Below, one piece after another: positions 1 to 5,985 of a stretch of 11,436 nt of DNA. The DNA comes from Oscillospiraceae bacterium (GTDB taxonomy: Bacteria; Bacillota; Clostridia; Oscillospirales; Ruminococcaceae). Position 1 is the first letter of the stretch, and each line of letters starts with the position of its first letter. The translations under genes and the position numbers were made by a program. The notes below the pieces were generated by a model, which was not told where the DNA came from, did not search any database, and saw nothing but the letters and a program-made list of their open reading frames with translations. The DNA is taken from positions 1 to 11,436 of the forward strand of contig DXWR01000172.1 of assembly GCA_019416775.1 (NCBI GenBank), given 5' to 3'.

Positions 1-16
1 TGTGTATAAGAGACAG
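1..16 (+). other. Residual Nextera (Tn5 mosaic end) adapter
   Basis: The window opens with TGTGTATAAGAGACAG, the last 16 bases of the 19-bp Tn5 mosaic end used in Nextera libraries. Translated, it gives the typical artefact peptides MYKRQ and CIRDR. This is untrimmed adapter rather than genomic sequence. An apparent reading frame from base 2 to 214 starts inside it and is not a gene. In the remaining bases up to the metY promoter (17-157) I see no gene, only T-rich runs near 80-98. Confidence 0.96.
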
Positions 17-157
17 GTCGCCTTCCTGCTTGACTTGGACTTTTCGATAGACTGGTCAAAACAGGTTTCACTGCCCCGATTTTTTTGCTTTTTTACCAAT
101 ATCCAAAATAATTCTTTTCACCTGGCTTGCCGCCGGACAAAGGATCCCATCCCCCTC

Positions 158-186
158 TTGACAAGGGCGGGAAAACAAGGTATGAT
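158..186 (+). promoter_or_regulatory. Sigma-A type promoter of the metY operon
   Basis: A perfect TTGACA -35 (158-163) is followed by a 17-base spacer and a TATGAT -10 (181-186). Transcription should start near 193, leaving a leader of roughly 87 bases before metY. The start point falls inside the inverted repeat at 188-210. I see no S-box or T-box structure in the short leader. Confidence 0.85.
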
Positions 187-211
187 ATTACCTACTAAAT
201 CAATAGGTAAA
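187..211. promoter_or_regulatory. Inverted-repeat operator, Rrf2/IscR-like
   Basis: TTACCTA (188-194) and TAGGTAA (204-210) form a perfect 7-bp inverted repeat around a 9-base centre, just downstream of the metY -10 and over the predicted start point. Centred on base 199, the 25-base window agrees at about 17 positions with the IscR type-1 consensus as I recall it, including the ACTAAATCA core. The second gene of this operon encodes an Rrf2 protein, so it is the natural candidate to bind here and repress its own operon. Binding is inferred. Confidence 0.6.
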
Positions 212-279
212 TAATTTCCCGTTGCCGTTGAATACTATGGGGGAGCAATCCCACGATCCATTCAGGAAAGGAAAAAATC

Positions 280-1578
280 ATGTCTCAATATCATTTTGAA
301 ACCATGCAGATTCACGTAGGGCAGGAGCATCCCGATCCCGCCACCGGCGCCCGGGCAGTGCCCATCTACGCCACCACCTCCTACGTGTTTGAAAATTCCG
401 CCCAGGCAGCAGGGCGGTTCGCTCTCGCCGAACCGGGCAATATCTATACCCGCTTGATGAATCCCACCACCGACGTGCTGGAACAGCGGATTGCCGCCTT
501 GGAGGGAGGCGCAGCCGCTTTGGTGGTGGCTTCCGGTTCCGCTGCCATTACCTACGCCGTGCAAAACATTGCCCTGGCCGGGGATCACATTGTTTCCTCC
601 GCCAACCTCTATGGGGGAACTTATAACCTCTTTGCCAACACCCTGCGTGAGCAGGGCATCTCCACCACCTTTGTGGACCCTGCCGATGGGCAGGCGGTGG
701 AACAGGCCATCCAGCCCAATACCAAGCTGCTTTACGCCGAAACTCTGGGCAACCCCAACTGCGACATTGCAGATCTGGAACTGCTTTCCCATATCGCCCA
801 TGACCACGGGATCCCCTTGGTGGTGGACAATACCTTTGCCACCCCCTATCTGCTTCGCCCCATAGAGCACGGCGCGGATATTGTGGTCCATTCCGCCACC
901 AAATTCATAGGCGGCCACGGCACTGCCATGGGCGGGGTGATTGTGGACAGCGGCAACTTTGATTGGGCCGGAAGCGATAAATTCCCCGGCCTCTCCCAGC
1001 CTAACCCCTCCTATCACGGCGCAGTGTTTACCCAGGTGGCGGGGAAGGCGGCTTATTTGGTGAAGCTCCGCACCACGTTGCTCCGGGACCAGGGCGCCTC
1101 TATCTCTCCCTTCAACTCCTTTTTGCTGCTTCAGGGACTGGAAACCCTGTCTCTGCGGGTGGAGCGCCACGTGGAAAACGCGTTGAAGGTGGTGGAATTT
1201 TTAAACCGGCATCCTCAGGTGCGGAAGGTCCACCATCCTGCCCTGGCCCAGGGGAAGCAGAAGGAGCTGTACCAACGGTACTTCCCCCACGGCGCCGGTT
1301 CCATCTTCACCTTTGAGCTGGAGGGCACTGAAACCGACGCCCGCCGGTTTACCGAATCGTTGAAGCTGTTCTCTTTGCTGGCCAATGTGGCGGACGTGAA
1401 GTCCTTGGTGATCCATCCCGCCTCCACCACCCACTCTCAGATGAACGAGCAGGAACTGCTGGCGGCAGGAATTACCCCCACCACCATCCGCCTTTCCATC
1501 GGCACCGAGCACATCGACGACATTTTAGCGGATCTGGAACAGGGATTGGCAGCGGTGAAGAAGGGATCCGCGTCATGA
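280..1578 (+). CDS. metY: O-acetylhomoserine sulfhydrylase (O-acetyl-L-homoserine aminocarboxypropyltransferase)
   Basis: This 432-residue PLP enzyme of the Cys/Met metabolism family makes homocysteine from O-acetylhomoserine and sulfide in the cytoplasm (it may also use methanethiol). Its length is normal for MetY, longer than the roughly 380-400 residues of cystathionine gamma-synthase or lyase. Visible family features are YTRLMNPT (56-63), the phosphate-binding ASGSAAI region (84-90), VVDNTFATPY (181-190) with Asp183 expected to contact the PLP ring nitrogen, and SATKFIGGHG with PLP lysine Lys208. The ATG at 280 has AGGAAAGG (264-271) eight bases upstream. It is first in an operon with the Rrf2 regulator. 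MetA, encoded nearby on the other strand, should supply its substrate. A broader sulfhydrylase role cannot be excluded from sequence. Confidence 0.93.
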   Translation: MSQYHFETMQIHVGQEHPDPATGARAVPIYATTSYVFENSAQAAGRFALAEPGNIYTRLMNPTTDVLEQRIAALEGGAAALVVASGSAAITYAVQNIALAGDHIVSSANLYGGTYNLFANTLREQGISTTFVDPADGQAVEQAIQPNTKLLYAETLGNPNCDIADLELLSHIAHDHGIPLVVDNTFATPYLLRPIEHGADIVVHSATKFIGGHGTAMGGVIVDSGNFDWAGSDKFPGLSQPNPSYHGAVFTQVAGKAAYLVKLRTTLLRDQGASISPFNSFLLLQGLETLSLRVERHVENALKVVEFLNRHPQVRKVHHPALAQGKQKELYQRYFPHGAGSIFTFELEGTETDARRFTESLKLFSLLANVADVKSLVIHPASTTHSQMNEQELLAAGITPTTIRLSIGTEHIDDILADLEQGLAAVKKGSAS

Positions 1579-2003
1579 TGATCTCCACCCGGGGCCGGTA
1601 CGCCATTCGGGTGATGCTGGATCTGGCCCAGCACCGGCAGGAGGGGTATCAGCCCATGAAGGAAGTGGCCGGCCGTCAGGGAATTTCCTTCAAATATATG
1701 GAACAGATCCTTCCCGCCCTTTCCCGAAACGGCTTGGTGGAGGGAATGCACGGCAAAGGCGGTGGCTACCGTCTCAGCCGCCCTCCCGAGGAGTACACCA
1801 TCTGGGAAATCCTCCGCTTAACCGAGCCCCATTTGGCTCCCGTGGCTTGCCTGGAGGAGGGAGCGCCTCCCTGTAACCGGGCGGACCACTGCCTGACCCT
1901 TCCCTTGTGGCGGGAGCTGAACCGCCGGATGCAGGAGTATCTCTCCGGCATTACCTTGGCGGATCTGCTGTACCATCCGGAAAAAATCGAACCTATATCA
2001 TAA
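1575..2003 (+). CDS. Rrf2-family transcriptional regulator with IscR-like cysteines
   Basis: This 142-residue winged-helix regulator opens with MMISTRGRYAIRVMLDLA, the usual Rrf2 N-terminus. The HTH lies about residues 28-52 and the wing about 57-68 (MHGKGGGYRLSRP). Cys92, Cys100 and Cys106 lie before a helix (LPLWRELNRRMQEYL) and a GITLADLL end, a layout very like IscR, whose [2Fe-2S] cysteines are 92, 98 and 104. The spacing here is C-x7-C-x5-C. Its start overlaps the metY stop (ATGA), implying translational coupling; ATG at 1578 is an alternative start one codon later. In Firmicutes, Rrf2 proteins include CymR (cysteine metabolism, senses via CysK) and IscR-type Fe-S sensors. The cysteines point to the second type and the operon partner to sulfur control, so the signal could be Fe-S status. 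That is inference. Confidence 0.88.
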   Translation: MMISTRGRYAIRVMLDLAQHRQEGYQPMKEVAGRQGISFKYMEQILPALSRNGLVEGMHGKGGGYRLSRPPEEYTIWEILRLTEPHLAPVACLEEGAPPCNRADHCLTLPLWRELNRRMQEYLSGITLADLLYHPEKIEPIS

Positions 2004-2008
2004 AGAAA

Positions 2009-2052
2009 GGCCGCTGCCCAATCAAAAAGCAGCGGTCTTGTTTCTTTTTATT
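2009..2052. terminator. Intrinsic terminator between converging metY and luxS operons
   Basis: GGCCGCTGC (2009-2017) pairs with GCAGCGGTC (2029-2037) across an 11-base loop, nine pairs with one G-T, followed by TTGTTTCTTTTTATT. On the other strand the hairpin is followed by TTTCTTTA, so it probably stops both operons. Confidence 0.87.
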
Positions 2053-2518
2053 CTTGGTGGTACTGGTAATCCATCTTTTGTTCGTTCCAGTCTTGCAGCA
2101 CCGACAGCATATCCTCTGCCACGGCTTTGGCCCCGGGAAGATCGTGCTCTAAATAGTTGCCGCACTCCCAGCGCTTGCTGCCGGGGATTTCCCCGGAAAA
2201 GCCGGCGATAAAGGCAAAGCTGTCTCGAATCAGTTGTAAGGCTTGGCTGGGGCTGACGCTGTCCCGCAGCAGCAGGTAAAACCCGGTGCGGCAGCCCATG
2301 GGCCCCACATAAATCACCTGATCCGCAGCCTGGCTGTTTCGGGCATAGGTGGCGAAGAGGTGTTCAAAGGTGTGCAGCGCCCCGTTGGTCAGGTAGTCCC
2401 CGCCGTTGGGCTTTTTCATCCGAATGTCGTAGGTGATCACATCCCCGTCGATGCGGGAAACATACACCCCTTTTTGCAGGGTGTCGTGGTTGACGGTAAA
2501 GCTGGCAATGGTTTTCAT
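2048..2518 (-). CDS. luxS: S-ribosylhomocysteine lyase (AI-2 synthesis)
   Basis: LuxS cleaves S-ribosylhomocysteine to homocysteine and DPD, the AI-2 precursor, in the activated methyl cycle. The 156-residue protein has the normal family length. Metal ligands are visible as His49 and His53 in HTFEH (with catalytic Glu52) and Cys119 in RWECGNYLEHDLPGAK. Catalytic Cys76 sits in GPMGCRTGFYLLL. The ATG at 2518 was chosen because MKTIASFTVNHDTL matches the LuxS N-terminus and AGAAAGGA lies just upstream; the frame stays open upstream of it by chance. It is the last gene of the metA operon, 17 bases after the membrane protein gene. The nucleosidase (Pfs/MtnN) that makes its substrate is not in this window. 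In this context recycling homocysteine for methionine may matter more than signalling. Confidence 0.97.
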   Translation of the reverse strand: MKTIASFTVNHDTLQKGVYVSRIDGDVITYDIRMKKPNGGDYLTNGALHTFEHLFATYARNSQAADQVIYVGPMGCRTGFYLLLRDSVSPSQALQLIRDSFAFIAGFSGEIPGSKRWECGNYLEHDLPGAKAVAEDMLSVLQDWNEQKMDYQYHQE

Positions 2519-2535
2519 GGGTAAGTTCCTTTCTG

Positions 2536-3327
2536 TCAAGCGCCCTGGGAACGGACGGTTTTGGCGTTGATTTCTTGGATGCGCCGGGTCAGGGTGACCT
2601 TTTCCTGGCGGGGACGAAGCTGCTGGGTGAACTTTGCGGTGACTGCCAAAAAGATCAGGTAGATGTAGGGCATTCCCAGGTTGGTTTCCAACAGGGAATT
2701 GATGATGAGGGGCAGGAATTTCTCGCTGAGGGAGAACCCGGCGCTGCGCACTCCGCCCAGCAGCAGCCCTGCTTCCCAGCCAAACTGCACTAAAATCCCA
2801 ATGGCCAGCAGCCAGGGGATCTGCACCCGTTTGGACCGGTCTTTCTGCCAAAGGTTGTACACCACCAGCCCCAGGTACCCCGCAAACAAAATCGCCGCCA
2901 TCCAGCCGTGGTAGGAGCCGGTGGTGCGCTGGATGACAATGGGGGGTTGGTCTCCGGCAAAGGTTTGGGTGAGCAGGGGGCAGCAAAACCACCAGCCTAA
3001 AATCAGCAGCGACCATTCCAATAGATGGGAGTCTTTGGAGACCCACAGCCAGATCCAGGCAAAATTGGTAAACCCGTAGCTCATGGACATCCAAAGCAGC
3101 ACCCAGAATAGACTGTACCCCGGGCTGATGGAACGGGCGTGGCAGACCAGATGGAAAATTCCGTAATCCACCCCCATGTATACCAGCCCCATAAGAAACC
3201 CCACCAGTACGGTGAGGTACTGTTTTTTCCACAGCAGCAGCCCGGCCAGCACCACCAAAAAGGCCAGATCCAGCCAGATGTACAGGGGGGCAAACTGCCG
3301 CCGGGCGATGATTTCTGTAATTTCCAT
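2536..3327 (-). CDS. Seven-segment integral membrane protein of unknown function
   Basis: This 263-residue hydrophobic protein has no signal peptide. Likely membrane segments are about residues 15-33, 37-62, 71-96, 104-123, 141-160, 170-191 and 204-234, ending in a basic cytoplasmic tail (about 237-263). Aromatic, partly polar stretches stand out: YMGVDYGIFHL (50-60), SYGFTNFAWIWLWV (83-96) and GWWFCCP (111-117). I recall similar unnamed proteins in Clostridia but no characterised family. GAGGAACTGAC precedes the ATG. Gaps of 18 bases to metA and 17 to luxS make it almost certainly the middle gene of a metA-X-luxS operon. The position suggests transport or sensing linked to methionine, homocysteine or AI-2, but nothing in the sequence proves it. 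No ABC, MFS or RhtB/LysE signature is evident. Confidence 0.85.
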   Translation of the reverse strand: MEITEIIARRQFAPLYIWLDLAFLVVLAGLLLWKKQYLTVLVGFLMGLVYMGVDYGIFHLVCHARSISPGYSLFWVLLWMSMSYGFTNFAWIWLWVSKDSHLLEWSLLILGWWFCCPLLTQTFAGDQPPIVIQRTTGSYHGWMAAILFAGYLGLVVYNLWQKDRSKRVQIPWLLAIGILVQFGWEAGLLLGGVRSAGFSLSEKFLPLIINSLLETNLGMPYIYLIFLAVTAKFTQQLRPRQEKVTLTRRIQEINAKTVRSQGA

Positions 3328-3345
3328 GTCAGTTCCTCGTTTGGG

Positions 3346-4269
3346 TCAGCGGAAGTTTTCAAACTCTCCCAGCTCATAGGGAGTGGTTTGATAGACGATG
3401 TTCAGCCAGTTTTTAAACAGCAGGTTGGCATGGCCCCGCCAGATAAACCGGGGTTTTTGGCTGGGGTCGTCCTGGGGGAAGTAGTGCTGGGGAAGCTGAA
3501 TGGGCTTGCCTGCTTTCAGATCCCGGAAATATTCGTTGGCCAGGGTGGAGCGGTCGTACTCGCTGTGACCGAAGACAAAAATCTGCCGGCAGTCATGCCG
3601 CACCACCAGATTGATCCCCGCCTGTTCCGATTGGGACAGCACCTCCAGGTCCGGACAGCGCCGGATAGCCTCCGGGTCGGACTGGGTGTGCCGGGAATGA
3701 GGGGCCAGATAATACTCATCAAATCCCCGGACCATGGGGTGGGTGACGTTTAACACCTTGTGCTCAAAGATGCCGAACATTTTTTCCGGCAGCGGTTGCT
3801 TGGGCACGCCGTAGTGGTAGTACAGCCCTGCCTGGGCGCCCCAGCAGATGTGGAAGGTGGAAAAGCAGTGGGTTTTGCTCCACTCCAAAATCTCTTCCAG
3901 CTCCGGCCAGTAGTCCACCGCTTCAAATTCCATCTGTTCCACCGGCGCCCCGGTGACGATCAGCCCGTCGTAAAACTCCTCCTTCAGTTCCGCAAAGGTG
4001 CGGTAGAAGGTGAGCAGATGTTGGGAGGGGGTGTGGCTGGATTGGTGGGAAGCGGTTTGCATCAATTCGATGTCCACCTGCAGCGGAGTGTTGGCGATCA
4101 GGCGCAGCAGCTGGGTTTCGGTTTCGATTTTCAGGGGCATCAAATTTAAAATCAGGATCCGCAGCGGACGAATGTCCTGGTGGGCGGCCCGTTCTTTGGT
4201 AATCAAAAAGATGTTTTCCTGCTCCAGGGTCTGCCGGGCAGGAAGGTTGGATGGAATGTTAATCGGCAT
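3346..4269 (-). CDS. metA: Homoserine O-acetyltransferase (MetA family)
   Basis: MetA activates homoserine at the first committed step of methionine synthesis. The 307-residue protein has the family length and all key residues: catalytic Cys142 (HICWGAQA), His235 and Glu237 (FGHSEYDRS), and Arg249. Residue 111, in GAPVEQ, is glutamate. In this family Glu111 marks acetyl-CoA use and Gly111, as in E. coli, marks succinyl-CoA use, so O-acetylhomoserine is the predicted product despite the common name homoserine O-succinyltransferase. That fits the nearby metY, which needs O-acetylhomoserine. The ATG at 4269 gives the canonical MPINIPSNLPA start, preceded by an AAAAAGAGG-type ribosome site. It is first in the metA-X-luxS operon, with its own promoter at 4351-4379. 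Confidence 0.95.
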   Translation of the reverse strand: MPINIPSNLPARQTLEQENIFLITKERAAHQDIRPLRILILNLMPLKIETETQLLRLIANTPLQVDIELMQTASHQSSHTPSQHLLTFYRTFAELKEEFYDGLIVTGAPVEQMEFEAVDYWPELEEILEWSKTHCFSTFHICWGAQAGLYYHYGVPKQPLPEKMFGIFEHKVLNVTHPMVRGFDEYYLAPHSRHTQSDPEAIRRCPDLEVLSQSEQAGINLVVRHDCRQIFVFGHSEYDRSTLANEYFRDLKAGKPIQLPQHYFPQDDPSQKPRFIWRGHANLLFKNWLNIVYQTTPYELGEFENFR

Positions 4270-4350
4270 GGAAAAACCTCTTTTTATCTAGTCCTTAAGC
4301 CGGTCCAAAGGGGATTGCAAGACGCCTCCCTCCCACCGGCGAGTACCTTT

Positions 4351-4379
4351 ATCATACCAGAATCCTCTGGTTTTTGCAA
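4351..4379 (-). promoter_or_regulatory. metA promoter with an inverted repeat in the spacer
   Basis: Reading the minus strand, TTGCAA (-35, 4374-4379) is followed by 17 bases and TATGAT (-10, 4351-4356). The spacer holds the perfect inverted repeat CCAGA-GGAT-TCTGG (4357-4370), placed where a repressor would block RNA polymerase. It does not resemble the operator upstream of metY. The leader to metA is about 75 bases. I could not identify a SAM riboswitch in it. Confidence 0.72.
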
Positions 4380-4397
4380 TCCGCCCCTGCCGGAATC

Positions 4398-4426
4398 TTG
4401 CCTTTTTCCAGAAATTATGCTAAGAT
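4398..4426 (+). promoter_or_regulatory. nrdR promoter, extended -10
   Basis: TTGCCT (4398-4403), a 17-base spacer and TAAGAT (4421-4426) preceded by TGC form an extended -10 promoter. It is divergent from the metA promoter, with 18 bases between the two -35 boxes, so the two could influence each other. No clear NrdR box was seen. Confidence 0.68.
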
Positions 4427-4450
4427 AACATAGAGGAAAATGAACAAAAT

Positions 4451-4466
4451 GCGGAGTAAAATCCGC
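4451..4466 (+). other. Short hairpin in the nrdR leader
   Basis: GCGGA (4451-4455) and TCCGC (4462-4466) form a 5-bp stem with a 6-base loop, ending a few bases before the AAAGGA ribosome site of nrdR (4471-4476). There is no T-run, so it is not a terminator. It may affect ribosome access or be incidental. Confidence 0.35.
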
Positions 4467-4486
4467 TTAGAAAGGATGTTCCACCG

Positions 4487-4954
4487 ATGAAATGTCCTGT
4501 TTGCGGCTGCCCGGATACCAAAGTCACGGACTCCCGTTCCACCGAGGACGATTTGAAGGTGCGCCGGCGCCGGGAATGTACCCGCTGCGGTTACCGGTTC
4601 ACCACCTATGAAGTGATTGAATCCTCCCCCTTGATGGTGGTGAAGCGGGACGGCTCCCGCCAGCCTTTCGACCGGGAAAAACTGCTCCGAGGGCTGATGC
4701 GGGCCTGCAATAAGCGCAGCCTTTCCATGCAGAAGCTGGACGCCATGGTGGATCAGTTGGAACAGCAGCTCCGGGAAGCGGGCTGCCGGGAAGTCACCGC
4801 CCAACAGCTGGGAGAACTGGTGCTGAAAAAACTCCGAAAGCTGGATGAGGTGGCTTACATCCGCTTTGCATCGGTGTACCGGGATTTCCAGGATGCCAAT
4901 AGTTTCGTCCAGGAGCTGGAACGGCTTCGGGAGGAGCCGCCGGAGGACGACTGA
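4487..4954 (+). CDS. nrdR: Transcriptional repressor NrdR
   Basis: NrdR represses ribonucleotide reductase genes in response to the ATP/dATP balance. The 155 residues match the family: a zinc ribbon with Cys3, Cys6, Cys31 and Cys34 (MKCPVCGC ... ECTRCGYRF), the basic RRRREC motif (27-31), and an ATP-cone domain from about 49 to 139 beginning LMVVKRDGSRQPFDREKLLRGL. ATG at 4487 has AAAGGA at 4471-4476. It is likely the first gene of an nrdR-ispF unit (15-base gap). The ribonucleotide reductase genes it should control are not in the window. Confidence 0.97.
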   Translation: MKCPVCGCPDTKVTDSRSTEDDLKVRRRRECTRCGYRFTTYEVIESSPLMVVKRDGSRQPFDREKLLRGLMRACNKRSLSMQKLDAMVDQLEQQLREAGCREVTAQQLGELVLKKLRKLDEVAYIRFASVYRDFQDANSFVQELERLREEPPEDD

Positions 4955-4969
4955 GAAGGAGGAACTGCC

Positions 4970-5440
4970 ATGCGGATCGGCCACGGTTATGATGTGCACC
5001 GGCTGGTGCCGGATCGAAAATTGATCTTAGGCGGGGTGGAGATCCCCTATGAAAAGGGACTGTTGGGCCATTCCGACGCCGATGTCCTCACCCACGCCTT
5101 GATGGACGCCTTACTGGGAGCGGCCGGCCTGGGGGACATCGGCCGGCATTTTCCCGATACCGACCCGGCCTATGCCGGTGCGGATTCCTTGAAGCTGCTA
5201 AAACAGGTGGTGGAGCTGATCCGCAAAAAAGGATACCGGCTGGGAAACGCCGACTGCACCGTCATCGCCCAGCGTCCCAAGCTGGCTTCCTACCTGCCCG
5301 CCATGCAGGAGAATTTGGCCCGGATCTGCCGGGTGGAGCGGGATCAGATCAATCTGAAGGCCACCACCGAGGAAAAACTGGGCTTTACCGGGGACGGCAG
5401 CGGCATCTCCGCCCATGCGGTTTGTCTGCTTCTGCCCTAA
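4970..5440 (+). CDS. ispF: 2-C-methyl-D-erythritol 2,4-cyclodiphosphate synthase
   Basis: IspF cyclises CDP-ME 2-phosphate to MEcPP with release of CMP in the MEP pathway to isoprenoids. The 156-residue protein starts with the diagnostic MRIGHGYDVHRL. Metal ligands Asp8, His10 and His42 (LLGHSDADVLTHALMDALLGA) are present, as are the FPDTDPAYAGADS region and the TTEEKLGFTG motif (132-141) that contacts the nucleotide of a neighbouring subunit. GAAGGAGGAA precedes the ATG. It is a complete single-domain enzyme, not fused to IspD. Its position after nrdR looks like a housekeeping operon; the small DUF3343-like gene follows after 80 bases. Confidence 0.97.
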   Translation: MRIGHGYDVHRLVPDRKLILGGVEIPYEKGLLGHSDADVLTHALMDALLGAAGLGDIGRHFPDTDPAYAGADSLKLLKQVVELIRKKGYRLGNADCTVIAQRPKLASYLPAMQENLARICRVERDQINLKATTEEKLGFTGDGSGISAHAVCLLLP

Positions 5441-5520
5441 GCACCTCCAAGGACGGGGGCGCATAGGATACCAGGGGGGAGATTCCCTCCAGCGTATTTT
5501 TCAGGGAAGGCGGCGTGTTT

Positions 5521-5706
5521 ATGTCCACGGGACTGCCGGTATTCCGCTCCCTGACCGCAGCCTATCAGGCGGTGGAACGGCTTCGCCGTGCTGGGATTCC
5601 GGCTAAGGTGGTCAATACCCCTCATACCGGCGCCGGGCAGGGCTGCAGCTATTCCATTGTGGTGCACCCCCGTTACCAAGCCAGGGCGGAGGCGCTGTTT
5701 TCCTGA
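5521..5706 (+). CDS. Small DUF3343-like protein (putative Se/S carrier family)
   Basis: This 61-residue protein begins MSTGLPVFRSLTAAYQAVERLRRAGIPAKVVNTPHTGAG in outline and ends with a beta-rich stretch around a single Cys and RYQARAEALF. The pattern (helix, RAGIPAKVVNTP, one Cys, then a hydrophobic strand) matches the DUF3343 family, which has been suggested to carry selenium or sulfur; I know of no firm function. ATG at 5521 is preferred over GTG at 5515 because the AGGGAAGG ribosome site (5503-5510) is ten bases from the ATG and only four from the GTG. The 80 bases before it contain no other gene. It is probably co-transcribed with ispF and ends before the terminator at 5782. Confidence 0.7.
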   Translation: MSTGLPVFRSLTAAYQAVERLRRAGIPAKVVNTPHTGAGQGCSYSIVVHPRYQARAEALFS

Positions 5707-5781
5707 TCCGCGCGCCGGTTTTTGCCGGTGCAGTGCGGCCCACGGAGCGTGTCAGCGGCCGGCGGATGATTGGATGATTTT

Positions 5782-5820
5782 GAGACCTTTGTCATTTGTG
5801 GCAGAGGTCTCTTTTTGTTT
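5782..5820 (+). terminator. Strong intrinsic terminator of the nrdR-ispF unit
   Basis: GAGACCTTTGTCA (5782-5794) pairs with TGGCAGAGGTCTC (5799-5811), 13 continuous pairs including two G-T wobbles, with a TTTG loop and a TTTTTGTTT tail. The preceding bases 5707-5781 are GC-rich with short inverted repeats; I see no gene there. Confidence 0.93.
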
Positions 5821-5892
5821 GGCAGAACAAAGATTTTTTGTGCAAAACTGTAAAGAAACTGTGAGGGAATGGGAAACATTTTTTTATTTTGC

Positions 5893-5921
5893 TTGTTCCG
5901 GGTTTTAGTAGGTGCTATACT
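5893..5921 (+). promoter_or_regulatory. Promoter of the SDR-GNAT operon, extended -10
   Basis: TTGTTC (5893-5898), 17 bases, then TATACT (5916-5921) preceded by TGC. The leader contains a hairpin, CCGCGC (5936-5941) with GCGCGG (5949-5954), before the CGGAGGTG ribosome site at 5971-5978. Confidence 0.75.
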
Positions 5922-5985
5922 GAAATCAGAACAGGCCGCGCTGCTTTTGCGCGGGCAACTACCTGAAAAACGGAGGTGTCGCTGT

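Noticed and set aside
2..214. Open frame of 70 codons starting MYKRQ
   Set aside because: It starts within adapter sequence, runs through the metY promoter and has no protein-like composition.
4270..4350. SAM riboswitch or T-box in the metA leader
   Set aside because: The leader is only about 75 bases and shows neither the conserved SAM-I core nor a T-box sequence or terminator.
5707..5781. GC-rich stretch with short inverted repeats as an RNA gene
   Set aside because: The pairings are short and imperfect, and nothing resembles tRNA or a known small RNA. It is most simply a 3' untranslated region before the strong terminator.
5869..5985. N-terminal extension of the SDR protein by 39 residues
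   Set aside because: The extension covers the promoter and leader. The Rossmann strand begins at MKTIYLITG, with a good ribosome site just before 5986.
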